The translations under genes were made by a program, and so were the position numbers. Below, in pieces: positions 1-8,930 of a stretch of 64,000 nucleotides of DNA. Positions within the stretch are counted from its first letter, which is position 1; each line of letters starts with the position of its first letter. The stretch lies in the NCBI RefSeq assembly GCF_025583945.1, contig NZ_JAOEGU010000006.1, forward strand, positions 84,970 through 148,969, given 5' to 3'. The notes under the pieces were generated by a model that did not search any database, was not told the DNA's origin, and saw nothing but the letters and a program-made list of their open reading frames with translations. This DNA comes from Methylobacter psychrophilus (lineage in GTDB: Bacteria > Pseudomonadota > Gammaproteobacteria > Methylococcales > Methylomonadaceae).

Positions 1-2
1 AG

Positions 3-509
3 GCTGTAGAAAATGGCGAAGTGATCCGCACCTTCAAGGTCAGCACGGGCAAAAGCAAAACACCTACGGTAACGGGTTCTTTTTATATCTATGACCGCTA
101 TCGCCACAAGACCATGCGTAGCGACGTCGGTCGGGGGCAGCGTGATTTCTATGAAGTGGAAGATGTTCCCTATACGCAATTCTTCCATAAAGACTTTGCC
201 TTCCATGGCGCGTTTTGGCACAATAATTTTGGCCATCCCGCCAGCCATGGTTGCATCAACATGGCCACCAAAGACCAAAACAAACGCTGGAGCAATGTAT
301 CAGAGGATGCCGGATGGCTTTATGATTGGGCTGCGCTGGGCCTACCGGTGATAGTGACAAATAAAGCGCTCGAACCAATACAACCTGATCATGTACCAGC
401 AAAAGTAAGTAAAAGTGCGAATCAAGAGGCCCGTGCCGAACCACCCGAGACGGTTACCAGGCAAGAGCTTTCCGGTAAAGTAGCTGTTAAGGCAGGCAGT
501 CATATTTAA
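3..509 (+). CDS. L,D-transpeptidase catalytic domain protein (5' end outside window)
   Basis: Partial gene: the reading frame is open from the first base of the window and ends at TAA 507-509, so the N-terminus lies upstream. The visible part carries the YkuD-type active site: a histidine in the segment FHGAFW, followed by SHGCINM, where the cysteine is the acyl-enzyme nucleophile. This family makes 3-3 peptidoglycan cross-links or attaches proteins to peptidoglycan in the periplasm. The C-terminal ~50 residues after the domain are a low-complexity Lys/Ala/Glu-rich tail. An internal GTG at 21 could be mistaken for a start, but coding potential continues upstream of it. The domain call is firm; the exact role is unknown. 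Confidence 0.85.
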   Translation, partial: AVENGEVIRTFKVSTGKSKTPTVTGSFYIYDRYRHKTMRSDVGRGQRDFYEVEDVPYTQFFHKDFAFHGAFWHNNFGHPASHGCINMATKDQNKRWSNVSEDAGWLYDWAALGLPVIVTNKALEPIQPDHVPAKVSKSANQEARAEPPETVTRQELSGKVAVKAGSHI

Positions 510-766
510 TTGCAGAACACTGGCCCTCTAGTATGGCTATTGCCCAATTGTTTCGTAAAAATAGTGATAGAAAAACGTCAAGACTATATCCGGTGACGAA
601 TGACTTTTAAAAATTAAATTTCCGGATTGATTCGTTAAAGAGCCTTTAAAATCGCCGATATTTTATACATTTCTCAATCTTATACAAAAAATGAAACCTA
701 TAAAACTTTTACCATCGGGAAGTCCTTGTTCTGGCTACCCTATACTGCAAATTTCTGGAGTTTTCA

Positions 767-1384
767 GTGATCATATTTAACCTGTTAATAAAGAGTCACT
801 CCCGTCATCATACCAATAAAAGCATGACTGGATTAGCAGGATTATTAAGTCTATTGTGCTTGCTAAGCGGTTGTCAGGGGGCATTAACTCCCGAACAGGT
901 TACTACGGAATTTTGGCAAGCGATGGTAGAAGGTAATATTGACTCTGCCAGAAAATATGTGACTCAGGAAACCCAACAACTGGTGGCTAAACAGCAAAAT
1001 ATGGATGATGCGACGCTAAAAACCGGCGCTATTTTAATCGACGGATCCAATGCAACGGTGTCTACGATCATAACGCTAAAAGACCCTGAAATTAATAAAG
1101 TTTTATCTTTTAACACCGTTTTATTAAAAGAAAATGATCTATGGAAAGTTGATTATCAGCGAACACTCAATAATCTTTTAAACCTGCCTTTTGGAGATAT
1201 TTTTAAAAGCTTGCGGGGTATAGGTGAAACCATTAACAATGGACTGAAACAACAGATTCCTTTATTTGAGGAACAAATCAAATCCTTCAGTGAAGAATTA
1301 ACAAGACAAATGGATGAGTTTCGTCATCGATTGGAAAAATCCTTTCCTCCTGAAAAACAGGAATCTCATTCTGGCAGCATATAA
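767..1384 (+). CDS. Predicted lipoprotein with NTF2/DUF4878-like domain
   Basis: A 205-residue protein with a lipobox (LLSGC) whose cysteine is about residue 36, so it should be lipidated and membrane-anchored. The segment from about residue 42 (LTPEQVTTEFWQAMVEGNIDSA) looks like the first helix of DUF4878/NTF2-like lipoproteins, and a beta-rich part follows. The last 60 residues are helical and charged. The chosen GTG start has a good Shine-Dalgarno sequence (TGGAG at 756-760). An ATG at 824 would give a more normal signal peptide and is the alternative start. No catalytic residues are evident and the function is unknown. Confidence 0.7.
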   Translation: MIIFNLLIKSHSRHHTNKSMTGLAGLLSLLCLLSGCQGALTPEQVTTEFWQAMVEGNIDSARKYVTQETQQLVAKQQNMDDATLKTGAILIDGSNATVSTIITLKDPEINKVLSFNTVLLKENDLWKVDYQRTLNNLLNLPFGDIFKSLRGIGETINNGLKQQIPLFEEQIKSFSEELTRQMDEFRHRLEKSFPPEKQESHSGSI

Positions 1385-1505
1385 GCGTTTTTTTCCAAGT
1401 ATTTCTAATGCTTTGGCTGACTGCCAACCGCCAGAAATTAATGCTGATCCGCGGCATAAAACATTTACTCGGCCGGTAATTAGATTGTCATAATCAAGCC
1501 GTCAA

Positions 1506-2876
1506 TTAAATTTCATCACCCAACTTTCGATAAAGTGTGCCTCGATCAATCCCTAATATTTTAGCCGCTTGCGCTTTGTTGCCTTGGGTTATTTCCAAAA
1601 TGCGGTGGATATAGTTAATTTCCAATTCTGCCAGAGTCATTGATTGAGTTGCCGCATTACCTGAAAAATTACCCTCAATAGGTAGTTGCGTGGCCTGAGC
1701 CAAGTCTTCAAGCAGGATCGTATCATGCTCGGTCAAAGCAACTGCCCTCTCCAACGTATTAGCCAATTCACGTACATTCCCGGGCCATGGATAAGCCCGA
1801 ATCCACCTCATGGCTTCGGCAGATATACCCTTTATTTGTCTTTGTAATTTTGTCTGGGCATTTTGTAACAAATGATCAACCAGATACTCCAGATCTGGCC
1901 GGCGTTCTCTTAATGGTGGAATGTCCAAACGAATGACATTAAGGCGATAGTAAAGATCCGGGCGTATCAAGCCGTTTTGTAAGGCTTTTTCAATAGGTTG
2001 GTTAGTCGCAGCAATAATACGCACATGAGTGGCAACTTCGCTAGCCGCTCCTACGGGTCTTACTTTGCCTGTTTCCAGTGCTTGTAATAACTTGGGTTGA
2101 ATTGCCAAAGGCATTTCGGCAATTTCATCCAGAAACAACGTGCCACCCTCGGCTTCAACAAATAATCCTGCGCGATGTTCACGGGCATCCGTGTAAGCGC
2201 CTTTACGGACACCAAACAATTCGCTTTCCACTAAAGTAAACGGTAATGCTGCACAGTTGATTTGTAGAAAAGGGCCGTTAGCCTGTGGACTATGTTCATG
2301 AATAAAGCGCGCTAAAGCTCCTTTACCGACACCACTTTCACCCGTTAGCAGTACCGGGGAGTTGATCTTGGCGGCCCGACCGGCAAGTTGCAGTATTTTT
2401 TTCATGTTGGGACTTTCGGCAATCAAGCCACGTGGCGTGGGATTTTGATCTGACGTGCCAACACGAACAATTTCCCTGTGCATTTGTCGGTCGTTAAACG
2501 CGCGTTCAATGGAAGCCAACAAGTCATTTAAGGAAAACGGTTTGGTTACAAAACCACAAGCCCCTGCCTGTAGACTGCGTACCCCTAAATCAATACTGCC
2601 AAAAGCAGTCATCAATAAAATTAATTGCTCGGGCTTTCGGGCATGAATAGCCGACATCAAATCCAGACCACGCATACCGGGCATTTCTATATCGCTGATC
2701 ACCAAATCAAAATGCTCTGTTTCCAAACGCTGCAAGGCTCGTTGTGGATCAGTTTCACCGCTCGCTTTATAACCATTGTCATTGAGCATTTCAGTCAAAT
2801 AATCAGTAACATCGCTTTCGTCATCAATGACCAGCAATTGCCTGTTTTTTTGTGTTGCTTGATTAATTAACACCAT
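1506..2876 (-). CDS. Sigma54-dependent NtrC-family response regulator
   Basis: Output partner of the adjacent histidine kinase. The order is a receiver domain with phospho-acceptor D62 (motif DLVISDIEMPG) and acidic residues D18/D19, an AAA+ sigma54-interaction domain with Walker A GESGVGKG and Walker B GGTLFLDEI, and a C-terminal Fis-type helix-turn-helix (GNKAQAAKILGIDRGTLYRK). The frame is open a further 54 codons upstream, but those residues lie inside the kinase gene. The ATG at 2876 matches where the receiver fold begins and gives a 14-bp overlap with the kinase stop, which suggests translational coupling. The loop that contacts sigma54 reads GAYTDA (residues 226-231) rather than GAFTGA. 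Target genes cannot be inferred. Confidence 0.93.
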   Translation of the reverse strand: MVLINQATQKNRQLLVIDDESDVTDYLTEMLNDNGYKASGETDPQRALQRLETEHFDLVISDIEMPGMRGLDLMSAIHARKPEQLILLMTAFGSIDLGVRSLQAGACGFVTKPFSLNDLLASIERAFNDRQMHREIVRVGTSDQNPTPRGLIAESPNMKKILQLAGRAAKINSPVLLTGESGVGKGALARFIHEHSPQANGPFLQINCAALPFTLVESELFGVRKGAYTDAREHRAGLFVEAEGGTLFLDEIAEMPLAIQPKLLQALETGKVRPVGAASEVATHVRIIAATNQPIEKALQNGLIRPDLYYRLNVIRLDIPPLRERRPDLEYLVDHLLQNAQTKLQRQIKGISAEAMRWIRAYPWPGNVRELANTLERAVALTEHDTILLEDLAQATQLPIEGNFSGNAATQSMTLAELEINYIHRILEITQGNKAQAAKILGIDRGTLYRKLGDEI

Positions 2877-4353
2877 GATGGGGTTTCTCCACAGGTAATA
2901 TGATGGTAAAAGCACTACCTGCACCCAGTATGCTTTCGGCTTTAATACTGCCGTGATGTGCCGTGACAATACTGTGGGCGACGGCAAGCCCAAGTCCGAC
3001 ACCGCCTTGTTCATGCCGGGTAGTAAAAAATGGCTCAAACAGGCATTTTAGTGTTTCCGGCGGCATTCCACAGCCGTTGTCCCTGATAATCAGATGTACG
3101 GTTTCGGTAACCTGGTTGTTAACCGGATTAGGCGTGAGTGGATGTTGTTCAACAGTCACAACAATGTGCCCGCCAGCACCGCTTGCAGATAAGGCATTGG
3201 TAATCAGGTTTAAAATAATTTGCTGAATACCGTCGCTATCGGCCAGAATCAAGGGAAGATCTTTTGAGGCGGTAAAGCTCAGTTTAACTTGTTTTTTGTG
3301 AGCTTCGTATGCCAATAAATTGAGCACAGCATTAACAGGTTCACGTAAATCAATACAGGTTATGTTAGCCGGCCTGCGTCTGGCAAATTCCAGTAGTTGT
3401 TGAACAATACGCGTGATTCGTTCAGTTTGCGACACCAATATACCAGCGTGACGAATAACCTCCCCAGGTTGGTCTGCACACAACAACAGATGCTCTCCCC
3501 GGCCTTTTAATATCTGTAACGGTGAGCCGATTTCATGTGCCAGTCCTGCCGATAATTGCCCGATGGTAATCAGTTTATCGGCTTCTTGAAGCCCGGTCTG
3601 GATTTGGCGACGAGATTGCGCTTCTTGTTTAAGTTTTTGTCGGACTATGGCTAATTCTGCCGCCATGACATTGAATGTCTTTAACAGAATACCAATTTCA
3701 TCTTTTTGAGTAATGAGTGGTAACGGCGAAAAATCGCCATCCCGTATTTGTTTCATACCATTAGCCAGTCGTTGTAAGGGCCAGCCGATATAAATCAAAC
3801 CAATAAATGTACAAAAAGGCGCTGCAATTAAAATAAAAACAAGTGTAGAAATAGCAAGGTTACGTTGCGTAATATCAAGATCTCGGCGCATTTCATGCAG
3901 GTCACGCACCAATACCAAAATACCAAGTTTTTTGCCCTGTATATTTTGTAAAGGCAGGCGTAAAGCAATGTATTCAGGATTCGTATCGGGATAAAAAAAC
4001 TGATCGCTGTCATCATCTTGCAAAGCGACATTAAGCCTTTTCTGGAAATCGCTTGCGTAAGAATTACCAATAATATCGGGAAAGCTCTGACCCTGATCAT
4101 CGTAAATCCGAACTTTTAGTTCAGGTTCAATTTGCTCAAGTCCTTTTAGGAGCTCTGAAATATCACCCAATTGCTTATCCCGCATGGCATTTACAACAGC
4201 AATTTGCAAACCTTTTCCAAGTAGTTTTGTTTGCTGACTAATAACCCGGGTTAAATCTTTTTGCTCAAGCGAAAGATTATAGAAACCATAGCCGATAAAT
4301 ATAAGCAAACCAATAGAGGTTAACGATAAGGTGAGTTTAGTGGAAATGCGCAT
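2863..4353 (-). CDS. Membrane sensor histidine kinase (HAMP-HisKA-HATPase)
   Basis: A 496-residue sensor kinase. It has a TM helix at about residues 8-28, a ~130-residue periplasmic sensor domain, a second TM at about 168-192, a HAMP linker, then HisKA with phospho-acceptor H273 in the motif AGLAHEIGSP. The HATPase_c domain has N box NLITNAL, G1 box DNGCGMP, F box FEPFF and G2 box GVGLGLAV. The signal is unknown. The gene overlaps the response regulator, so the two form one operon. The HEIGSP H box with a NtrB-like ATPase suits phosphorylation of a sigma54 activator. Confidence 0.93.
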   Translation of the reverse strand: MRISTKLTLSLTSIGLLIFIGYGFYNLSLEQKDLTRVISQQTKLLGKGLQIAVVNAMRDKQLGDISELLKGLEQIEPELKVRIYDDQGQSFPDIIGNSYASDFQKRLNVALQDDDSDQFFYPDTNPEYIALRLPLQNIQGKKLGILVLVRDLHEMRRDLDITQRNLAISTLVFILIAAPFCTFIGLIYIGWPLQRLANGMKQIRDGDFSPLPLITQKDEIGILLKTFNVMAAELAIVRQKLKQEAQSRRQIQTGLQEADKLITIGQLSAGLAHEIGSPLQILKGRGEHLLLCADQPGEVIRHAGILVSQTERITRIVQQLLEFARRRPANITCIDLREPVNAVLNLLAYEAHKKQVKLSFTASKDLPLILADSDGIQQIILNLITNALSASGAGGHIVVTVEQHPLTPNPVNNQVTETVHLIIRDNGCGMPPETLKCLFEPFFTTRHEQGGVGLGLAVAHSIVTAHHGSIKAESILGAGSAFTIILPVEKPHHGVN

Positions 4354-4744
4354 GGAACAATATGTTTTAATTTTCTACATAGCTGTAGTTTATCGCAACA
4401 CATATAATTACTCCAAGTATTTTAAAAACTCTTAAACCATGTCTATCGAAATAATTTTACTTATCTCCAGTAAAAGTATTTTTCAAAAAAAACAGTGAGA
4501 TAAGATAAGCTAATTCGAGTACAACAAGATAATTCCCTGATTTCAGTGTAGTTGGCGTGATTATTGATTGATTTATATGATCATCTTTCTAAATATGGGC
4601 ATACAAAATCTTGCGCGATTATTTATTAGTTCTTTTTATCCCGGCTTTTTCACTGAACGACTACAAAAAATACAGCACAGACAAACCTGCGCGCCAACCA
4701 TCATCGGTTGTTACCGCAGAAAATTATCAATCCCCGCTGTATTT
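4354..4744. other. AT-rich intergenic region between divergent genes
   Basis: It separates the histidine kinase (minus) from the outer-membrane-like protein (plus), so promoters for both should lie here. No confident -35/-10 pair, sigma54 GG-N10-GC element, RNA gene or repeat was recognised. An in-frame extension of the downstream gene back to 4568 is possible but lacks a credible start. Confidence 0.4.
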
Positions 4745-5530
4745 ATGAAAAAAAAGCTTCAACATAAGCAACATCTTCTTAAACAAAGCCTATTTTTAGG
4801 TTACTTAAGCTGCCTGATACTAATTATGTCATTCTCTGTAGAGGCTGATGACAGCCATTCCAAAATGGGTACTGCCGTGCCAAGTAACAATACACCGCAT
4901 ATTCCTGAACCCATGGTTTTCGATTTAGTAAGACCGCTAGGCGTTCGCCAGGGCGATCTGGAAATGAATGTGCTATCCGCACACTCGCTTAAAAGCGGTC
5001 AAGCCGGATGGGCTCCCGAAATTGAATTTGGCTTGTTCGATAACTTTGCTGTGGAACTTGAGATGCCGTTCGATCAGTTGTCATTGAGCGATTACAAAGT
5101 AGCCGCCCAAGGAACATTAGGCACCGGATTTAACAACCGTTTCATACATGGCTGGCAAATGATTGGTTATCATGATAGAAAAGAACAAAAATACTCAATC
5201 GACAGCATTTATATAGCCGGATTTCGTTGGAATTCAGCAATAAGTAGCCTTAGTATGATAGGCTTACGCCGCAAGAACGTCGAACGTGATGGCCATTTTG
5301 TAGGCCTGTTTAATAGCAGCTGGTTTTACGATCATTCGGAAAAATTAACTTTGGGAATTGAAATGAATAACGAATTCAGCAGGGAATCGAAATGGCATTA
5401 TCTGCTGATGCCCCAAGTACACTGGAATTTTAATAATCATGTCACAATACAATTTGGCGCGGGTTTCAGTCAGACCGATGGCCGTCATACCGACTGGTTG
5501 GGTACTTGGCGAATGATTTACGCCTTTTAG
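4745..5530 (+). CDS. Predicted outer-membrane beta-barrel protein, function unknown
   Basis: A 261-residue protein from the ATG at 4745. A basic N-terminus, a hydrophobic stretch and a cleavage-like region before EADDS form a signal peptide. The frame opens further upstream, to 4568, but the extra 59 residues would bury the signal peptide internally, so the shorter form is preferred even though no strong ribosome-binding site precedes it. The mature part alternates polar and aromatic/hydrophobic residues in short strands ending in a terminal aromatic (MIYAF), as in outer-membrane barrels. It may belong to the broad transporter-like barrel families. No substrate can be inferred. Confidence 0.65.
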   Translation: MKKKLQHKQHLLKQSLFLGYLSCLILIMSFSVEADDSHSKMGTAVPSNNTPHIPEPMVFDLVRPLGVRQGDLEMNVLSAHSLKSGQAGWAPEIEFGLFDNFAVELEMPFDQLSLSDYKVAAQGTLGTGFNNRFIHGWQMIGYHDRKEQKYSIDSIYIAGFRWNSAISSLSMIGLRRKNVERDGHFVGLFNSSWFYDHSEKLTLGIEMNNEFSRESKWHYLLMPQVHWNFNNHVTIQFGAGFSQTDGRHTDWLGTWRMIYAF

Positions 5531-6223
5531 GTGTATCTAACTCAATCTTCAAGTTTTGTTACCTTGATTTTATAATTCGTAGATTATCTACGATCCCGAC
5601 AAATAAAAATTTGAAGTAAACGAAAAAGGGCACTGCAAGACACAAGATCATTAAAAAACAGGGATACTATCCAGGATAAGCGTATATAAATAAAAGCTAT
5701 CTATAGATTTCCAGATAAATAATTTCGATGCTAACGGATAACATCCGTTGAAGGGATGGTATCCGTAGGAGTTTACAGCGATGCGAATGGAAATTTAATT
5801 TCTGAAAGTCTATATAATCAATAACTTCAGATTTTAATAAAGTTTAAATTAGTAAGCCACCTTTAAAAATCACGGCGATAATTTTAAAAAAACAATAACC
5901 ATATAATTTTTATATTAATATCTTTATCTATGCGCAACTTATTTTTGGGTTTACGGGTGTTGTTAAACTCATTTGAACAGCTTGCTCATTAATATAACAT
6001 TAGTCACTTTAGCCAGAGATATTTACACAACTTTTATGCTCAATGAAACAATGAATTACACGATGCACGAACCCATCCTCCTGCTGCTGGAGAGGGCTGA
6101 ATTGACGACTTGCCTGGATGCAGGAACCGTTGCCGAGAACAAGAAAATCAAACAGTTACGCTCACATTATCCCATTGGCGTTCTCTTTTTGGCGAACAAG
6201 TAGTAACACTTATATAAATACCT
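5531..6223. other. Non-coding stretch with a hairpin repeat
   Basis: About 690 bp without a supported gene. It contains one copy of the ~113-bp terminal-inverted-repeat element (5702-5814). A 76-codon frame at 5973-6203 has only a TTG start and no ribosome-binding site. The rest is AT-rich, with no recognisable RNA. Confidence 0.5.
5702..5814 (+). repeat. MITE-like hairpin element, copy 1 of 3
   Basis: A 113-bp element with imperfect terminal inverted repeats: the left end begins TATAGATTTCCAGA and the right end reads TATAGACTTTCAGA on the other strand. A central palindrome around 5734-5766 is built from ACGGATAACATCCGTTG and AAGGGATGGTATCCGT. Related copies lie at 51527-51640 (same orientation) and 28782-28886 (inverted). 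It encodes nothing. Confidence 0.75.
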
Positions 6224-7294
6224 ATGCACTTTAATAACAAAAACATGCACTTAAATTCATTTGAATATTTTAGAAGTTTAGCCATATTATTCATAGTTGC
6301 CGGTCATTGTTATACGTACTGGGCTATAGACTCATTTTATGAAAAAGTGTTTGCCAACCTGATCACTGGAGGCACTATTTTATTTGTGTTTATTTCCGGT
6401 TTCTTTTTTCATCATGTTTTTTATCCTACATTTCAGTACCAACAATTTATTTTTAAAAAAGCGAAATATGTTTTACTGCCATACACCTTGCTAACCATCG
6501 CCGGTATTACCTGTTTTGTTTTTTATTTGGATCGACCACCTTATGCTGAAATTTTTATCACTAACCAAATAAACAATTGGCATCAATATATCTGGCTATG
6601 TCTTCAATACTGGTTGGTAGGAAACATATTGGATGCTTATTGGTATGTCCCTTTTATAATGATTATTTTTGCTCTGTCACCGCTCTTTATTAAACAAATA
6701 CAGCTACCCATAAAGGTTCAATTATGGCTATTTATTTTTCTATTATGCATTTCGAGCTTGATTCACCGTCCAGCGCATAATTTATCGTCTTTTCATTCTG
6801 TTATTTATTTTATTCCTATTTATATGTTGGGCATTATGTGCTCTATAAAAAAAGACCAAGTATTTCATTTTTTAAAAGACAAGAGTTTTATTTTAGGTCT
6901 CTCTATTATTTTTCTGTCAGCCGCACAAGTTTTAATCTACAAGCAGTATGGTACTTTTCATAAAGAAAATCTGCTTTCTTATGAAGGCATTGATTTGATC
7001 ATTTTCCAAAAAATACTGATGTGTTTTTTCCTGTTATCGGTAATTCAGAAATTTAAGGATAAACAGATACCTTTTTTAAAATATATAGCCTCGACGAGTT
7101 TTGCTATTTATTTCATACATCCATGGATTCTTTATTTCTTTGATTATTTATCCGTTTTTAAACGTTTCAATTTTCTTCCCGGAACACTTGGATTTATGGT
7201 TACTGTACCGCTGGTTATAGCTATAAGCTTGGCTATCGCTGTCATGTTTAAATGGATACTTGCTAATAAAAGTCGCTTGGTTATTGGTTGGTAA
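6224..7294 (+). CDS. Acyltransferase family 3 (OafA-like) membrane protein
   Basis: A 356-residue integral membrane protein with about ten hydrophobic helices. The N-terminal signature FEYFRSLAILFIVAGHCY contains the Arg and His typical of acyltransferase_3 proteins, which O-acetylate or O-acylate surface sugars or lipids. The C-terminal helix set (ASTSFAIYFIHPWILYFF) is also typical. The coding sequence is markedly AT-rich compared with neighbouring genes and stands alone between a repeat-bearing spacer and a convergent gene, which hints at acquisition. An ATG at 6245 is an alternative start. The substrate is unknown. Confidence 0.8.
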   Translation: MHFNNKNMHLNSFEYFRSLAILFIVAGHCYTYWAIDSFYEKVFANLITGGTILFVFISGFFFHHVFYPTFQYQQFIFKKAKYVLLPYTLLTIAGITCFVFYLDRPPYAEIFITNQINNWHQYIWLCLQYWLVGNILDAYWYVPFIMIIFALSPLFIKQIQLPIKVQLWLFIFLLCISSLIHRPAHNLSSFHSVIYFIPIYMLGIMCSIKKDQVFHFLKDKSFILGLSIIFLSAAQVLIYKQYGTFHKENLLSYEGIDLIIFQKILMCFFLLSVIQKFKDKQIPFLKYIASTSFAIYFIHPWILYFFDYLSVFKRFNFLPGTLGFMVTVPLVIAISLAIAVMFKWILANKSRLVIGW

Positions 7295-7326
7295 CCCAAT
7301 AACCAATAAAGATTTATCTTTTATTT
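7277..7326. terminator. Candidate bidirectional terminator between convergent genes
   Basis: A perfect 11-bp inverted repeat (7277-7287 with 7296-7306) spans the end of the acyltransferase gene. It is followed by a 6-bp hairpin (7308-7313 with 7316-7321) and a short T-rich run. It lies between two genes that converge, which is where a terminator is expected. The stems are AT-rich, so strength is uncertain. Confidence 0.45.
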
Positions 7327-7337
7327 AAGCCAGGGAA

Positions 7338-8906
7338 TTAACCCCGCTTAAAAACCATTAAAGTAATATCATCATTAAACGATTCGCTTTGGCAAAACTG
7401 TTTTAGATGCGTTAGCAGTGCTTCAATAATTTTTTCTGGTGAATGTTGGGCATAGTGAGCAAAAAGCTCACACACACGTTCTATGCCAAAAAATTCACCG
7501 TCGGGATTTTCGGCTTCCGTTAAACCGTCGGTATAAAGCAAAATTAAATCGCCTTCGGAAAGCGTGGTGTTTTTTTGCTCATAAAAGACATTTTTACGTA
7601 CCCCTAATATCATACCCTCGGCATCAAGCTGTCTACAGACAGTTTGAAAAGGGCTGAGTAATAGCGGCGGTGGATGTCCGGCATTGGCAAAGCTTAATTG
7701 CTGGTTGGTGATGTTATATTGCAAATAAAACAGGGTAATAAAATAATCAGCATTATCCAAATCATCAAATAAAAAATCATTAAGCACTCCCAGTGTTTCA
7801 GAGGGCGTACCCAACCTGTTTACCTGTGAGCGAATGGCGCTTCGTGTTTCAACCATAAAAAGTGCCGGGCCAATAGAATGACCAGACACATCGGCAATGA
7901 CAATATCCAGACAGTCTTCATTTCGAAAAAAATAATCAAAATAATCACCGCCAACCTGATCGGCAGGCAAGCAATAACCGATAATTTCAAAATGCCCGGA
8001 TTTAATTGGTGCTGAGGGTGACAAGGAAGCCTGGATTCGTTGGGCAATATTGATTTCACTCTGGGCAATTGCCAGCTTGACTTGGGCCTCAAGAATTTTT
8101 TGTTCAGCGGCTTTTCGGGCAGTGATTTCGTGGATAAAACCACTAAATATATAGGCGTTACCCAACTTTAAAGGAGCAACACTAAACTCAACCGGAAACT
8201 CGGAACCATCCCTACGTATTGCGACATACTCAAGCAGTTGATTTAACTGGGGGCCAATTCCTGTATTTAGAAAGAGTTTTAAGCCCAGCCGATGAGCATC
8301 ACGAAATCGCAACGGGATAATTAACTCGTCAAGACGCTTACCGATAGCCTCATCACGCGACCAGCCGAACATTTTATCAGCCTGGTAATTCCAATCGGTA
8401 ATCAGTCCGTAGGAATCCATAATCACAATCGCGCTTAAAGAGCTTTCAATAATCAGTCGTGTGCGTTTTTCGCTTTCTACCAGCGCATCCTGAAAATGCT
8501 TTCTTGCGGTAATATCCCGATCAACACCACGCCACTTAAGCAACTTTCCTTCTGCGTTAATGATAGGCAATCCGGTCGATTCGGTAAAAACGGGATGTCC
8601 ATCTTTATGACGATAGTGATTGGTTAAGGCATAAAAAGGCTGACGGCTAGTCGAATAAGATTGCTGCTCAGCTTGATCCTGAGAGGTTAAAAATTTAGTG
8701 TAATGTTTGCCAATAACTTCCGTCTCGCTAAATCCGAGAATTTGGTTAACAGCAGTACTACTGTAGATATAATAGCCTTGGGGGTCTTGCTCCCATAACC
8801 ATTCACCAGTCATTTCCGCCATTTGCCGAAAACGCTCTTCACTTTCTCTTAGTGCGAATTCGACTTCCTGACAATGGAAATTATTTTCGTCAACCTCCAC
8901 AGCCAT
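7338..8906 (-). CDS. PAS-PAS-SpoIIE (PP2C-type) serine phosphatase
   Basis: A 522-residue soluble regulator. Two PAS domains occur at about residues 15-135 and 145-265; the second has the DSYGLITDWNYQADKMFGWSRDEAIGK pattern split over conserved positions. The RsbU/SpoIIE phosphatase domain follows from about residue 300, with metal-binding acidic motifs in GGDYFDYF, IADVSGHS and YTDGLTEA. Such proteins dephosphorylate anti-sigma-factor antagonists or act in similar partner-switching pathways. No anti-sigma kinase or STAS protein is encoded nearby, so its partner is elsewhere. It begins 24 bp after the lytic transglycosylase ends and is probably co-transcribed with it. Confidence 0.88.
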   Translation of the reverse strand: MAVEVDENNFHCQEVEFALRESEERFRQMAEMTGEWLWEQDPQGYYIYSSTAVNQILGFSETEVIGKHYTKFLTSQDQAEQQSYSTSRQPFYALTNHYRHKDGHPVFTESTGLPIINAEGKLLKWRGVDRDITARKHFQDALVESEKRTRLIIESSLSAIVIMDSYGLITDWNYQADKMFGWSRDEAIGKRLDELIIPLRFRDAHRLGLKLFLNTGIGPQLNQLLEYVAIRRDGSEFPVEFSVAPLKLGNAYIFSGFIHEITARKAAEQKILEAQVKLAIAQSEINIAQRIQASLSPSAPIKSGHFEIIGYCLPADQVGGDYFDYFFRNEDCLDIVIADVSGHSIGPALFMVETRSAIRSQVNRLGTPSETLGVLNDFLFDDLDNADYFITLFYLQYNITNQQLSFANAGHPPPLLLSPFQTVCRQLDAEGMILGVRKNVFYEQKNTTLSEGDLILLYTDGLTEAENPDGEFFGIERVCELFAHYAQHSPEKIIEALLTHLKQFCQSESFNDDITLMVFKRG

Positions 8907-8930
8907 AATTAGCGGATGATTATAAAATGG

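Noticed and set aside
721..766. Possible sigma54 promoter (TGGCTAC...TGCA) before the lipoprotein gene
   Set aside because: The GG-to-GC spacing is 12 bases rather than the required 10.
1506..3038. Full 510-codon version of the response regulator
   Set aside because: The first 54 codons lie inside the histidine kinase gene and precede the receiver fold; ATG 2876 is the credible start.
5973..6203. 76-codon plus-strand frame upstream of the acyltransferase gene
   Set aside because: TTG start, no ribosome-binding site, no family resemblance and located in an AT-rich spacer.
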